A stretch of 64,000 nucleotides of DNA from the NCBI GenBank assembly GCA_009746045.1, contig RPFO01000384.1, positions 172,462-236,461 on the forward strand, written 5' to 3'. The notes under the pieces are model-generated. The model made no database searches. It was not told where the DNA came from and saw only the letters and a list, made by a program, of their open reading frames with translations. This DNA is from Mesostigma viride. Lineage: Eukaryota; Streptophyta; Mesostigmatophyceae; Mesostigmatales; Mesostigmataceae. Of the stretch, positions 11,872 to 25,700 are shown piece by piece. Each line of letters opens with the position of its first letter. The stretch's first letter is position 1. The position numbers were made by a program, and so were the translations under genes.

Positions 11872-11879
11872 TATAAAAG
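11872..11879 (+). promoter_or_regulatory. TATA box candidate in unit 1, conserved across units
   Basis: TATAAAAG lies in a conserved context (gaacgcTATAAAAGcaatgcc). Equivalents are at 17756, 21840, 26002, 30087, 34213 (TATAAAA, in the most diverged unit), 38548, 42668, 47598 (mutated to TTTAAAAG) and 51727. About 215 bp downstream most units have CTTGGTAAGTACGG, a perfect splice-donor look-alike (12095-12100 here). No coding frame is evident, so any transcript would be non-coding or lead into the next block. Confidence 0.45.
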
Positions 11880-12787
11880 CAATGCCCACGCATTGTCCAT
11901 CCCCAATTTTCCAGGCAGCGTTGACCGCCATCCCCAGCCAGCAGGACATTAAATTAAGTGCTGTCGCAGCATGTCGCCCCCTCACCCCCTCGCAGTCCTG
12001 GTTTTGCACGTTCGATTGCTTGGGCGCGTCCAGGCGGTCCAGCACCGCGTACTACCCACTTGAAAATCCTCCCAAGTCATTTTTTCCCAGCTTGGTAAGT
12101 ACGGAATGTGGCAGAAATTCGTCCAGCAAGCATCATACTACTCTCCACTCCTCCAACTAAAAATTTGCGTATAATTTAAGAATAAATATCATTCAGATCA
12201 CGTTCAGACTATTACTTCAGTCTGAATCGAAAAGTTATACGGAAACGCTCAGTAAAACGCTTTCTGAACGAAATGCGGACAGGAAAACGGCCTTAACGCC
12301 CAAAATGTTACGGTTTCAAAACAATTTCTGGACATGCCGTCGACTGGCCGCACTGAACGCTCCTAAAATTGAGGACGGCGGGCTCGATACTCCGTAGTTT
12401 TTGTACTTCTGCGTCCCACATCCTGTAACCGCGGGCGGGTTGTTTGGTTCGCGACCGAGAGTTTGACGGCCGCAAAGAAGCCGACATCGTGCCGGGTTCC
12501 GTATTTATATCTGGCCGCGGCCATTGGCTGGCCTCCCACCTGCCCGCAAAAGTGCTGAACCGGATCTGGACGTAACTGCCGTTTCAGCACCCGTTCAGAA
12601 CTCCTGAGACTCGATCTGCCTACTTTGCCACTTTTCGGGCAACTGCAGCGATTGGGCGCCACCGCGGATCTCCGAATCGCCCTGACTATCGGCCGCCCTG
12701 CGCTCGCGGTTTTCGTACGGGCCACTTTTCGGTCCTCACGGTTCGCCAAACTTTTGCGTTGGGGTTAATCGTAGTCACTAGAGGGGG

Positions 12788-15700
12788 ACTAGTGGGGGGG
12801 CCAAGGCCCCCCACTTTTTCGGACGCACTACGCCACCAGGGGCCCTGAGGCCCCCGCCGAAAGCTTCGACCCGCCGGGTTGAGCCCGCCGACCGGGCCGG
12901 CCTACTACGCCGGGGGCGAACGCTCGGCGGCCTTCCTTTGGGGCTTCCCATCGCGCGCGCTCGCGCCGGCCCGCCGCACCGTCGATCCCACGCTCCGTCC
13001 CTCACGGGCACGTCCAGCACGCGTCCTACTACTAGTACATCAACCCAGTCTGAATAGTACCGTATATTGTGAGACGTCCCCGTTCATTGCATGCAAGTAT
13101 TTCCTTACTCATTACTTCCTAACAACTGAAACTCACAATGCAGCTATGCCATGCAGGACACAATGTGGGTACCGCTTTTTGCAAGCGGCAGCCATAACGA
13201 CCAAACACTTCCATGCAAACTCCCATGTCCGTTCATCATTCATTAATATACATTGAGTGGCAATCCTTTGTAAACACATGCACCATCGGTCATTCCCACT
13301 ATGACTTAACCCGTGTTTTTTTACAACGCGATACATCGCGTTGTAGGGTTAGAACGCGATGTATCGCGTTGTAATCTGACACGTGGCAAACCTATTGAAC
13401 ATGCGATTTTTGGTCTGAAACTTTCAAGATAGGTCAGAAACATCTCATAGAATTCAAGAAAAAATCCTGGTATTTTTGGTATTTTTTTTGTGACAGCTGC
13501 AAACAAATATGTACCACTGAAATCAGGCATTTTCGCGGGACGAAGGTGAAGACGACGGCGATGGCGGCAGGTAGATCTCGCCAGTTTTCGCGCGAATTTC
13601 AGTGGCTGTTGGGTGGCACGACCATGATGATGCGTTCAAAGGTTGATAATTAGGTTTCTACGAGTTTGTTGAGGTACTGGGGCAAAGGAAACGTAGTTTT
13701 TTCCAGTTTCTCACCCAACTTTCATGCGGAAACCCTGGAAACCGGCATACATATTATTACGTCAAGACTCGGGTCTGCTGCGGCACCATGCTTGGTATTT
13801 CCATGGTGTTTCGACTTCTTAACACATGTTTATTCATTCCGAACGTCCGGACTCTCGGCTAAACCGAGAATTGTGCAGACTTTTATTGGGTAGCGCCGGG
13901 CATGATGGTGCCTGCAAATAGCGTAAGGCGTGACCGTGGCTATTGCTACGGTATGCTGTATTTTCCTGGAAATGGCCTCTGCCACCGGCTCAATAGTGCT
14001 TGCAGGCGTAAGTATATCGTGTTTCTACCTAGTTTCTGCCAGTTTTCCACTTATTTCTACCGACCTCTGCCCAGCCTCTCTAAGACCGCCATCCTACTCG
14101 ACGTTGCTTGCATGTCAGCCATAGCAGGTTGCAGTTGTGCAGTATTTAGGTGCTGTATACGTCGCCAAGCCGTGCATATATCGTGAGGATTGGATGTTGA
14201 TGGTTTATACTGCGTTGATTGTGCAAGAAGACCAGCTAGGTGCCCATAATCATGGTGTATAATCATGTGTTGTTAGCATCTTGCCACCATTTGCTAGCAT
14301 GCATTCCAGCGTCATCTTTGCCTGCATGTAAGCTCATGGATCACTCAACCTATCCAAGCCTTGCATTACACGTGCCTCTTTCTTTCAGTATTGCACGCGT
14401 TATGGAATGAAAACCCAGCACCTCCGTTCCCACGAGGCATGTGCTCAACACGTTGTGAGAGTGGATGATGCTTTGGCTATGGCTGCCTGATTCAGTCATA
14501 TTAGTCATCCAGTCATGATGTTTGATGCATGTTTGATGCTGTATAACTTATACAACACCTATTTTCAACGTTTTGACCCTCCAAGCTCACTATGGCCCCG
14601 TTTATGGGGCTCATGTCGTTGCGTCATGTTGTGAAGGGCTCTCATTTTTCCCACTGCGTTGTACTGCGTTGTAATTGTGATGCTAATGAAAAATAGCTCC
14701 AGTGGCCCAATGGGCCTGAGTTTTGTTTCACAGAGCCTGCATATGTTGCCCATAGCTCGTGCAAGAAGCCAGATTTTTTTCATGAACCATTTGTGAATAA
14801 GCACATGACTTGTGACCTAGGGTCAAGAAATCGCGGTCATGGTCAGACCCCCCTGTATTCAAACCAGTGTATCTCTCTAATGAATTAGCATTTTGTAGGT
14901 CTGAGTAGCTCAAAAAATCCTTTGATTTATGGGCTTTCAGGAAAGTATATACATGACCATGAAAAAAAATTTTCCTGAGGTGCTATACGCGTTCTAAAAA
15001 AAGCTTACAACGCGATATATCGCGTTCTAATTAAAAAAACACGGGTTAATGTAGACAAAGTTTTGTACATGACTCGACAGTGCCCTTGTGCGCGACCGTG
15101 GGGTGCGGCAGGCCAGCCCTGTCCATTCGTGGGTGTGGTGGGGAGCTGCCATGCATGCGTGGGTTTAGGGGGGGGCTGGCATGCGTGCGTGGCTGTGGGG
15201 GGTGGCTGCCATGCGTGCGTGGGTTTAGGGGGGGGGCTGGCCAGCCCTGTCCATTCGTGGGTGTGGTGGGGAGCTGCCATGCATGCGTGGGTTTAGGGGG
15301 GGCTGGCATGCGTATGTGGGTGTGGGGGGTGGCTGGCATACACGTGCATGTGGGGGGTGGCTGTCATGCATGCGTGCATGTGGGGGGTGGCTGGCATGCA
15401 TGCGTGGGTTTGTGGGGGGGTGGCATGTGTGCGTGGGTGTGGGGGTGGCTGGCATGCGTGCATGGGTTTGTGGGGTGGCTAGCATGCATGCGTGGGTGTG
15501 GGGGGTAGCTGCCATGGACGCATGTGGGGCGGGGCAGGCTGGCATGCATGCGTGGGTGTGGGGGGGGGACGGCATGCGTACGTTGGTGACGGGGGTGGCT
15601 GGCATGCATAAGTGGGTTTGTGGGGTGGCTGGCATGCATGCGTGCATGTGGGGGGGGCTGGCACGCGTGTGTCGGTTTGGGGGGGGCTGGCATGCATGCG

Positions 15701-18690
15701 TGTGGGTGGGGGGGGGCTGCCCTGCGTGCGTGGGTGTGGGGGTGGCTGGCATGCGTGCCTGGGTTTGGGGGTGGGCTGCCATGCATGCGTGGGTTTAGGG
15801 GGTGGCTGGCATGCGTGCCTGGGTTCGTGGGGTGGGCTGCCATGCGTGCGTGGGTGTGGGGGTGGCTGGCATGCGTACGTGGGTGTGGGGGGTGGCTGGC
15901 ATGCACGTGCATGTGGGGGTGGCTGGCATCCATGCGTGCATGTGGGGGGTGGCTGGCATGCATGCGTGGGTTCGTGGGGTGGCTGGCATGCGTGCGTGGG
16001 TGTGGCGGTGGCTGGCATACGTGCATGGGTTTGTGGGGTGGCTGGAATGCAAGCATGCATGTGGGGGGGGCTTGTTTGCATGTGGGGTGGCTGGCAAGCA
16101 TGCGTGCATGTGGGGGTTAGCTGGCATGCGTGCGTGGGTTGGGGGGGCGGCTGCCATGGGTGCATGGGTGTGTGGGGTGGCTGGCATGCATGCGTGCAAG
16201 GGTTGGGGGGGCGGCTGCCATGCGTGCGTGGGTGTGGGGGTGGCGTACGTGGGTATGGGGGGTGGCTGGCATGCGTGCGTGGGTGTGGGGGGGAGTGGCA
16301 TGCATGCTTGGGTGTGGTGGGGGGCTGCCATGCATTCGTGGCTTGAGGGGGGGGCTGGCATGCGTGCCTGGGTTCGTGGGGTGGCTGCCATGCGTGCATG
16401 GGTGTGGGGGGTGGCTGGCATGCGTAGTAACGTGGGTGTGGGGGATGGCTGGCATGCATAAGTGGGTTTGTGTGTGTGTGGGGGGGTGGCTGGCATGCGT
16501 GCGTGGGCATGGGGGTGGCTGGCATGCTACGTGGGTTGGTGGGGTGCCTGGCATGCATAAGTGGGCCCGCGGTGCCCCTGATTGCTGTCTGGCCCCTAAT
16601 CATGTGGATGTGGCTGGCTGCCTGCCCTCCTGTTTGCCCCATCCCCAAAGCCCATGCCGCAAGGCTCGTAGCTCAAGCGCCATGGCTCATGCCCCATGGC
16701 CCTTGCCAGCCAGCCTACCTGTGCTGCATACCCTTGCATCCTTTCCTGCCTCGCCTGGCCTGGCCTGCCCTGCCCTCTCTGCCCTCCCGCCCGCCCATGC
16801 GGTCCGTTGCCACGGATGGAAAATGAGAAGAAAACCAATATGGCCCCGCTGGCACCACAAATCACCTGGTTGGTCAACCAAGGGGATAGCCTGCACAATG
16901 AGACAGGAACACAGCAGACCCAGCAAAGCAAGATTCAGGTTGTAAGCCAGTGGAGATTACTTTTGACTTGCTTGATGAAGAAATATAAAACACCTTCTAC
17001 TGTCACACCTTCTATGAACAAATGGTTGATTGATCACCTTATACACCACGTAAACATGTTACCAGACGCGCTCTTCAGCCCAGTGAAAATCCACGTGCGA
17101 AGCAAGGCAGATTATCTAACGCAGAAAGCACCATGAATGTCAGCCACTACAGCAGCAAATGACGCCATAAACTCATGACCAGGCAAGCATCCACAGGGGC
17201 TTTCACCGCCCAGCATATTCCAGAAAAAATCATCACAGATCCTCTGGCAACGGACGTTGACACGGGAAACCCGAAGGACCATGAAGATGGCGTCCTGCAC
17301 GGCTAAGAAAATGAAACGCAGACCCTTGCTACGCTATGTCTTCGCTGCGACTACGTGAATTCGGCCCAATGGAAACAACGCAACCGAGGAAACGCATCAG
17401 AAAGAGAGCAGGCACTAGCCCGGTCATCGAAACAAACGACTCACCATCGGCATCGCCAGCGTACGTCCCGTGGCAACAAATCCAGCGTTCATTCCAATAT
17501 TGTGTGACGACAACAGAAACTCGTCGGCCACACCCACGCCTTCCCCGAACAGCAAACTGATTTCACTAGGCACCCAATACGTCAAGCAAAGAAGCACGAT
17601 AACATAATACCTAAATCTACAACGACATTCCATTTCCAGGTCTATCGCAGCAGGCCATAGCGCCCCGAACCTCTCCCACGCACGTGACTGCCCACCGACG
17701 TCCAGCCAGATCAGAAACAATTCAAAGGTACGCATCGAAATTGAACATTGAACGCTATAAAAGCAATGCCCACGCATTGTCCATCCCCAATTTTCCAGGC
17801 AGCGTTGACCGCCATCCCCAGCCAGCAGGAAATTAAATTAAGTGCTGTCGCAGCATGTCGCCCCCTCTCCCCCTCGCAGTCCTGGTTTATGCACGTTCGA
17901 TTGCTTGGGCGCGTCCAGGCGGTCCAGCACCGCGTACTACCCACTTGAAAATCCTCCCAAGTCATTTTTTTCCAGCTTGGTAAGTACGGAATCTGGCAGA
18001 AATTCGTCCAGCAAGCATCATACTACTCTCCACTCCTCCAACTCAAAATTTGCGTATAATTTTAGAATAAATATCAGTCACATCATGTTCAGACTATAAC
18101 TTCGGTCTGAATCGAAAATTGCAACGGAAACGCTCAGTGAAACAGTTTCTGAACGAAATGCGGACAACAAAACGGCCGTAACGCCCAAAATTTAACGGTT
18201 TCAAAACATTATTTGCACGGTTTCGAAACGATTTCTGGACGTTCCGTCGAACTGACGCACTGAACGCTACGAATTTTTAGGACGGCGCCCTCTCGGCCAA
18301 GCGATGGGCCCAGTAGCCGCAGTTGATCGCCGCTAGCGATGGGATGTTTGATTCGCGACACAGAGTTTGACGCCCTCGAAGAAGCCGACATCGTGCCGGG
18401 TTCCGTATTTTTATCTGGCCGCGGCCATTGGCTGGCCTCCTATCTGCCCGCAAAAGTGCTGAACCGGATCTGGACGTAACTGCCGTTTCAGACCCCGTTC
18501 AGACTTTGTGACAGTCGATCTCCCTAGTTTGCCACTTTTCGGGCAACTGCCCGATTGGGCGCCACCGCGGATCTCCGAATCGCCCTGACTATCGGCCGCC
18601 CTGCGCTCGCGGTTTTCGTACGGGCCACTTTTCGGACCTCACGGTTTGCCCAATCTTTTCGTTGGGGTTAATCGTAGTCACTAGAAGGGG
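12788..18690 (+). repeat. Array unit 2 (type A, carrying an insertion)
   Basis: Length 5903 bp, of which 1740 bp is a TTAA-flanked insertion plus its target duplication in the linker. Without it the unit is 4163 bp and nearly identical to unit 4. Minisatellite about 15121-16563, TATAAAAG at 17756. Confidence 0.9.
13310..15045. mobile_element. piggyBac-like non-autonomous element, 1736 bp
   Basis: The element starts CCCGTGTTTTTTTA and ends with the inverted copy, and is flanked by TTAA at 13306-13309 and 15046-15049. Unit 4 has the unoccupied site TGACTTAATGTAGAC at about 23291-23305. TTAA duplication and ends beginning CCC are hallmarks of the piggyBac superfamily. Subterminal near-palindromes of AACGCGATACATCGCGTT occur twice at the left (about 13322-13372) and once or more at the right (about 15007-15029). 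The interior has only frames under about 100 codons and no DDE-type transposase was recognised, so it would need a transposase in trans. The interior resembles ordinary intergenic DNA. Confidence 0.85.
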
Positions 18691-21600
18691 ACTAGTGGGG
18701 GGGCCAAGGCCCCCCACTTTTTCGGACGCACTACGCCACCAGGGGCCCTGAGGCCCCCGCCGAAAGCTTCGACCCGCCGGGTTGAGCCCGCCGACCGGCC
18801 CGGCCCCTACGCCGGGGGGCGAACGCTCGGCGGCCTTCCTTTGGGGGCTTCCCATCGCGCGCGCTCGCGCCGGCCTGCCGCACCGTCGATCCCACGCTCC
18901 GTCCCTCACGTGCACGTCCAGCACGCGTCGTACTACTAGTACATCAACCCAGTCCGAATAGTACCGTATATTGTGAGACGTCGCCGTTCATTGCATGCAA
19001 GTATTTCCTTACTCATTACTTCCTAACAACTGAAACTGACAATGCAGCTATGCCATGCAGGACACAATGTGGGTACCGCTTTTTGCAAGCGGCAGCCATA
19101 ACGACCAAACACTTCCATGCAAACTCCCATGTTCATCATTCATTAATATTCATTGAGTGGCAATCCTTTGTAAACACATGCACCGTCGTTCATGCCCACC
19201 ATGACTTCATGTAGACAACGTTTTGTACATTACTCGACAGTGCCCTTGTGCGCGACCGTGGGGCGTGCCCTGTCCATTCGTGGGTGTGGTGGGGAGCTGC
19301 CATGCATGCGTGGGTTTAGAGGGTGGCTGGCATGTGTGCCTGGGTTTGTGGGGTGGCTGCCATGCGTGCGTGGGTGTGGGGGGTGGCTGGCATGCGTACG
19401 TGGGTGTGGGGGGTGGCTAGCATGCACGTGCATGCGGGGGGTGGCTGGCATGCATGCGTGCATGTGGGGGGTGGCTGGCATGCATGCGTGGGTTTGTGGG
19501 GTGGCTGATATGCGTGCGTGGGTGTGGGGGTGGCTGGCATGCGTATGTGGGTGTGGGGGGTGGCTGGCATGCACGTGCATGTGGGGGGTGGCTGTCATGC
19601 ATGCGTGCATGTGGGGGGTGGCTGGCATGCGTGCGTGGGTTTGTGGGGGGGTGGCATACGTGCGTGGGTGTGGGGGTGGCTGGCATGCGTGCATGGGTTT
19701 GTGGGGTGGCTGGCATGCATGCGTGGGTGTGGGCGGGAGCTGCCATGCACGCATGTGGGGCGGGGCAGGCTGGCATGCGTGCGTGGGTGTGGGGGGGGAC
19801 GGCATGCGTACTTGGTGACGGGGGTGGCTGGCATGCATAAGTGGGTTTGTGGGGTGGCTGGCATGCATGCGTGCATGTGGGGGGGGCTGGCACGCGTGTG
19901 TGGGTTTGGGGGGGGCTGGCATGCATGCGTGTGGGGGGGGGGGCTGACATGCATGCGTGGGTGTGGGTGGCTGGCATGCGTGCCTGGGTTTGGGGGTGGG
20001 CTGCCATGCGTGCGTGGGTTTAGGGGGTGGCTGGCATGCGTGCCTGGGTTCGTGGGGTGGGCTGCCATGCGTGCGTGGGTGTGGGGGGTGGCTGGCATGC
20101 ACGTGCATGTGGGGGGTGGCTGGCATCCATGCGTGCGTGTGGGAGGTGGCTGGCATGCATGCGTGGGCTCGTGGGGTGGCTGGGATGCGTGCGTGGGTGT
20201 GGGGGTGGCTGGCATGCGTGCATGGGTTTGTGGGGTGGCTGGAATGCAAGCATGCATGTGGGGGGGGGCTTGTTTGCATGTGGGGTGGCTGGCAAGCATG
20301 CGTGCATGTGGGGGGTGGCTGGCATGTGTTTTGGGGTTGGGGGGGCGGCTGCCATGCGTGCGTGGGTGTGGGGGGGGCTGGCATGCATGCATGCATGTGG
20401 GGGGGCTGGCATCCATGCGTGGGTTTGTGGGGTGGCTGGCATGCATGCATGCACGAGGGGAGGGGCTGGCATGCGTGCGTGGGTGTGGGGGGGGCGTACG
20501 TGGGTATGGGGGGTGGCTGGCATGCGTCCGTGGGTGTGGGGGCGGAGTGGCATGCATGCGTGGGTGTGGTGGGGGGCTGCCATGCATGCGTGGGTTTAGG
20601 GGGGGCTGGCATGCGTGCCTGGGTTCGTGGGGTGGCTGCCATGTGTGCGTGGGTGTGAAGGGTGGCTGGCATGCGTACGTGGGTGTGGGGGGTGGCTGGC
20701 ATGCATAAGTGGGTTTGTGTAAGGGGGGGGGGTGGCTGGCATGCGTGCGTGGGCATGGGGGTGGCTGGCATGCGTGCGTGGGTTGGTGGGGTGCCTGGCA
20801 TGCATGCGTGGGCCCGCGGTGCCCCTGATTGCTGTCTGGCCCCTAATCATGTGGATGTGGCTGGCTGCCTGCCCTCCTGTTTGCCCCATCCCCAAACCCC
20901 ATGCCGCAAGGCTCGTAGCTCAAGCCCCATGGCTCATGCCCCATGGCCCTTGCCTGCCAGCCTACCTGTGCTGTATACCCTTGCAGCCTTTCCTGCCTCG
21001 CCTGGCGTGGCCTGCCCTGCCCTCTCTGCCCTCCCGCCCGCCCATGCGGTCCGTTGCCACGGATGGAAAATGAGAAGAAAACGAATATGGCCCCGCTGGC
21101 ACCACAAATCACCTGGTTGGTCAACCAAGGGGATAGCCTGCACAATGAGACAGGAACACAGAAGACCCAGCAAAGCAAGATTCAGGTTGTAAGCCAGTGG
21201 AGATTACTTTTGACTTGCTTGATGAAGAAATATAAAACACATTCTACTGTCACACCTTCTATGAACAAATGGTTGATTGATCACCTTATACACCACGTAA
21301 ACATGTTACCAGACGCGCTCTTCACCCCAGTGAAAATCCACGCGCGAAGCAAGGCAGATTATCTTACGCAGTAAGCACCATGAATGTCAGCGAGTACAGC
21401 AGTAAATGACTCCCTAAACTCATGACCAGGCAAGCATCCACAGGGGCGTTCACCGCCCAGTATATTCCAGAAAAAAGCATCACAGATTCTAGCCCGGTCA
21501 TCGAAACAAACGACTCACCATCGGCATCGCCAGCGTACGTCCCGTGGCAACAAGTGATTCCAGCGTTCATTCCAATATTGTGTGACGACAACAGAAACTC

Positions 21601-22775
21601 GTCGGCCACACCCACGCCTTCCACGAACAGCAAACTGATTTCACTAGGCACCCAATACGTCAAGCAAAGAAGCACGATAACATAATACCTAAATCTACAA
21701 CGACATTCCATTTCCAGGTCCCTAGCTATCGCAGCAGGCCATAGCGCCCCGAACCTCTCCCACGCACGTGACTGCCCACCGACGTCCAGCCAGATCAGAA
21801 ACAATTTAAAGGTACGCATCGAAATGGAACATTGAACGCTATAAAAGCAATGCCCACGCATTGTCCATCCCCAATTTTCCAGGCAGCGTTGACCGCCATC
21901 CCCAGCCAGCAGGAAATTAAATTAAGTGCTGTCGCAGCATGTCGCACCCTCTCCCCCTCGCAGTCCTGGTTTATGCACGTTCGATTGCTTGGGCGCGTCC
22001 AGGCGGTCCAGCACCGCGTACTACCCACTTGAAAATCCTCCCAAGTCATTTATTTCCAGCTTGGTAAGTACGGAATCTGGCAGAAATTCGTCCAGCAAGC
22101 ATCATACTACTCTCCACTCCTCCAACTCAAATTTTGCGTATAATTTTAGAATAAATATCAGTCACATCATGTTCAGACTATAACTTCGGTCTGAATCGAA
22201 AATTGCAACGGAAACGCTCAGTGAAACGGTTTCTGAACGAAATGCGGACAACGAAACGGCCGTAACGCCCAAAATTTCACGGTTTCTAAACATTATTTGC
22301 ACGGTTTCGAAACAATTTCTGGACGTTCCGTCGAACTGACGCACTGAACGCTACGAAATTTTAGGACGGCGCCCTCTCGGCCAAGCGATGGGCCCAGTAG
22401 CCGCAGTTGATCGCCGCTAGCGATGGGATGTTTGATTCGCGACACAGAGTTTGACGCCCTCGAAGAAGCCGACATCGTGCCGGGTTCCGTATTTTTATCT
22501 GGCCGCGGCCATTGGCTGGCCTCCTATCTGCCCGCAAAAGTGCTGAACCGGATCTGGACGTAACTGCCGTTTCAGACCCCGTTCAGACTTTGTGACAGTC
22601 GATCTGCCTAGTTTGCCACTTTTCGGGCAACTGCTCCGATTGGGCGCCACCGCGGATCTCCGGATCGCCCTGACTATCGGCCGCCCTGCGCTCGCGGTTC
22701 TCGTACGGGCCACTTTTCGGGCCTCACGGTTTGCCCAATCTTTTCGTTCGTGTTAATCGTAGTTACTAGAAGGGG
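18691..22775 (+). repeat. Array unit 3 (type B)
   Basis: Length 4085 bp, nearly identical to units 5 and 8 (up to about 43567). Compared with type A units it has a shortened mid-GC segment: about 110 bp around the 'cctctggcaacggacg' stretch is missing near 21487. Minisatellite about 19275-20812, TATAAAAG at 21840. Confidence 0.9.
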
Positions 22776-25700
22776 ACTAGTGGGGGGGCCAAGGCCCCCC
22801 ACTTTTTCGGACGCACTACGCCACCAGGGGCCCTGAGGCCCCCGCCGAAAGCTTCGACCCGCCGGGTTGAGCCCGCCGACCGGGCCGGCCTACTACGCCG
22901 GGGGGCGAACGCTCGGCGGCCTTCCTTTGGGGGCTTCCCATCGCGCGCGCTCGCGCCGGCCCGCCGCACCGTCGATCCCACGCTCCGTCCCTCACGGGCA
23001 CGTCCAGCACGCGTCCTACTACTAGTACATCAACCCAGTCTGAATAGTACCGTATATTGTGAGACGTCCCGTTCATTGCATGCAAGTATTTCCTTACTCA
23101 TTACTTCCTAACAACTGAAACTCACAATGCAGCTATGCCATGCAGGACACAATGTGGGTACCGCTTTTTGCAAGCGGCAGCCATAACGACCAAACACTTC
23201 CATGCAAACTCCCATGTCCGTTCATCATTCATTAATATACATTGAGTGGCAATCCTTTGTAAACACATGCACCATCGGTCATTCCCACTATGACTTAATG
23301 TAGACAAAGTTTTGTACATGACTCGACAGTGCCCTTGTGCGCGACCGTGGGGTGCGGCAGGCCAGCCCTGTCCATTCGTGGGTGTGGTGGGGAGCTGCCA
23401 TGCATGCGTGGGTTTAGGGGGGGCTGGCATGCGTGCGTGGCTGTGGGGGGTGGCTGCCATGCGTGCGTGGGTTTAGGGGGGGGGCTGGCCAGCCCTGTCC
23501 ATTCGTGGGTGTGGTGGGGAGCTGCCATGCATGCGTGGGTTTAGGGGGGGCTGGCATGCGTATGTGGGTGTGGGGGGTGGCTGGCATACACGTGCATGTG
23601 GGGGGTGGCTGTCATGCATGCGTGCATGTGGGGGGTGGCTGGCATGCATGCGTGGGTTTGTGGGGGGGTGGCATGTGTGCGTGGGTGTGGGGGTGGCTGG
23701 CATGCGTGCATGGGTTTGTGGGGTGGCTAGCATGCATGCGTGGGTGTGGGGGGTAGCTGCCATGGACGCATGTGGGGCGGGGCAGGCTGGCATGCATGCG
23801 TGGGTGTGGGGGGGGACGGCATGCGTACGTTGGTGACGGGGGTGGCTGGCATGCATAAGTGGGTTTGTGGGGTGGCTGGCATGCATGCGTGCATGTGGGG
23901 GGGGCTGGCACGCGTGTGTCGGTTTGGGGGGGGCTGGCATGCATGCGTGTGGGTGGGGGGGGCTGCCCTGCGTGCGTGGGTGTGGGGGTGGCTGGCATGC
24001 GTGCCTGGGTTTGGGGGTGGGCTGCCATGCATGCGTGGGTTTAGGGGGTGGCTGGCATGCGTGCCTGGGTTCGTGGGGTGGGCTGCCATGCGTGCGTGGG
24101 TGTGGGGGGTGGCTGGCATGCGTACGTGGGTGTGGGGGGTGGCTGGCATGCACGTGCATGTGGGGGTGGCTGGCATCCATGCGTGCATGTGGGGGTGGCT
24201 GGCATGCATGCGTGGGTTCGTGGGGTGGCTGGCATGCGTGCGTGGGTGTGGCGGTGGCTGGCATACGTGCATGGGTTTGTGGGGTGGCTGGAATGCAAGC
24301 ATGCATGTGGGGGGGGCTTGTTTGCATGTGGGGTGGCTGGCAAGCATGCGTGCATGTGGGGGTTAGCTGGCATGCGTGCGTGGGTTGGGGGGCGGCTGCC
24401 ATGGGTGCATGGGTGTGTGGGGTGGCTGGCATGCATGCGTGCAAGGGTTGGGGGGGCGGCTGCCATGCGTGCGTGGGTGTGGGGGTGGCGTACGTGGGTA
24501 TGGGGGGTGGCTGGCATGCGTGCGTGGGTGTGGGGGGGAGTGGCATGCATGCTTGGGTGTGGTGGGGGGCTGCCATGCATTCGTGGCTTGAGGGGGGGGC
24601 TGGCATGCGTGCCTGGGTTCGTGGGGTGGCTGCCATGCGTGCATGGGTGTGGGGGGTGGCTGGCATGCGTAGTAACGTGGGTGTGGGGGATGGCTGGCAT
24701 GCATAAGTGGGTTTGTGTGTGTGTGGGGGGGGTGGCTGGCATGCGTGCGTGGGCATGGGGGTGGCTGGCATGCTACGTGGGTTGGTGGGGTGCCTGGCAT
24801 GCATAAGTGGGCCCGCGGTGCCCCTGATTGCTGTCTGGCCCCTAATCATGTGGATGTGGCTGGCTGCCTGCCCTCCTGTTTGCCCCATCCCCAAAGCCCA
24901 TGCCGCAAGGCTCGTAGCTCAAGCGCCATGGCTCATGCCCCATGGCCCTTGCCAGCCAGCCTACCTGTGCTGCATACCCTTGCATCCTTTCCTGCCTCGC
25001 CTGGCCTGGCCTGCCCTGCCCTCTCTGCCCTCCCGCCCGCCCATGCGGTCCGTTGCCACGGATGGAAAATGAGAAGAAAACCAATATGGCCCCGCTGGCA
25101 CCACAAATCACCTGGTTGGTCAACCAAGGGGATAGCCTGCACAATGAGACAGGAACACAGCAGACCCAGCAAAGCAAGATTCAGGTTGTAAGCCAGTGGA
25201 GATTACTTTTGACTTGCTTGATGAAGAAATATAAAACACCTTCTACTGTCACACCTTCTATGAACAAATGGTTGATTGATCACCTTATACACCACGTAAA
25301 CATGTTACCAGACGCGCTCTTCAGCCCAGTGAAAATCCACGTGCGAAGCAAGGCAGATTATCTAACGCAGAAAGCACCATGAATGTCAGCCACTACAGCA
25401 GCAAATGACGCCATAAACTCATGACCAGGCAAGCATCCACAGGGGCTTTCACCGCCCAGCATATTCCAGAAAAAATCATCACAGATCCTCTGGCAACGGA
25501 CGTTGACACGGGAAACCCGAAGGACCATGAAGATGGCGTCCTGCACGGCTAAGAAAATGAAACGCAGACCCTTGCTACGCTATGTCTTCGCTGCGACTAC
25601 GTGAATTCGGCCCAATGGAAACAACGCAACCGAGGAAACGCATCAGAAAGAGAGCAGGCACTAGCCCGGTCATCGAAACAAACGACTCACCATCGGCATC

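Larger units (their letters stand above)
8713..12787 (+). repeat. Array unit 1
   Basis: Length 4075 bp. It has the block (8713-8962), linker (about 8963-9298), minisatellite (about 9299-10676), pyrimidine-rich stretch (about 10677-10936), mid-GC segment (about 10937-12180) with TATAAAAG at 11872, and a GC-rich tail to 12787. The linker lacks the short GTGGGTACCGC stretch seen in most units. The tail is of the same subtype as units 7 and 10, with a 'gtacttctgcgtcccacatcc'-like stretch. Confidence 0.9.

Noticed and set aside
11534-11893. Minus-strand frame of about 119 codons (…GVGVADEFLLSSHNIGMNAGF…) in many units
   Set aside because: Changes between units are mostly amino-acid changing, lengths vary, and no family is recognised.
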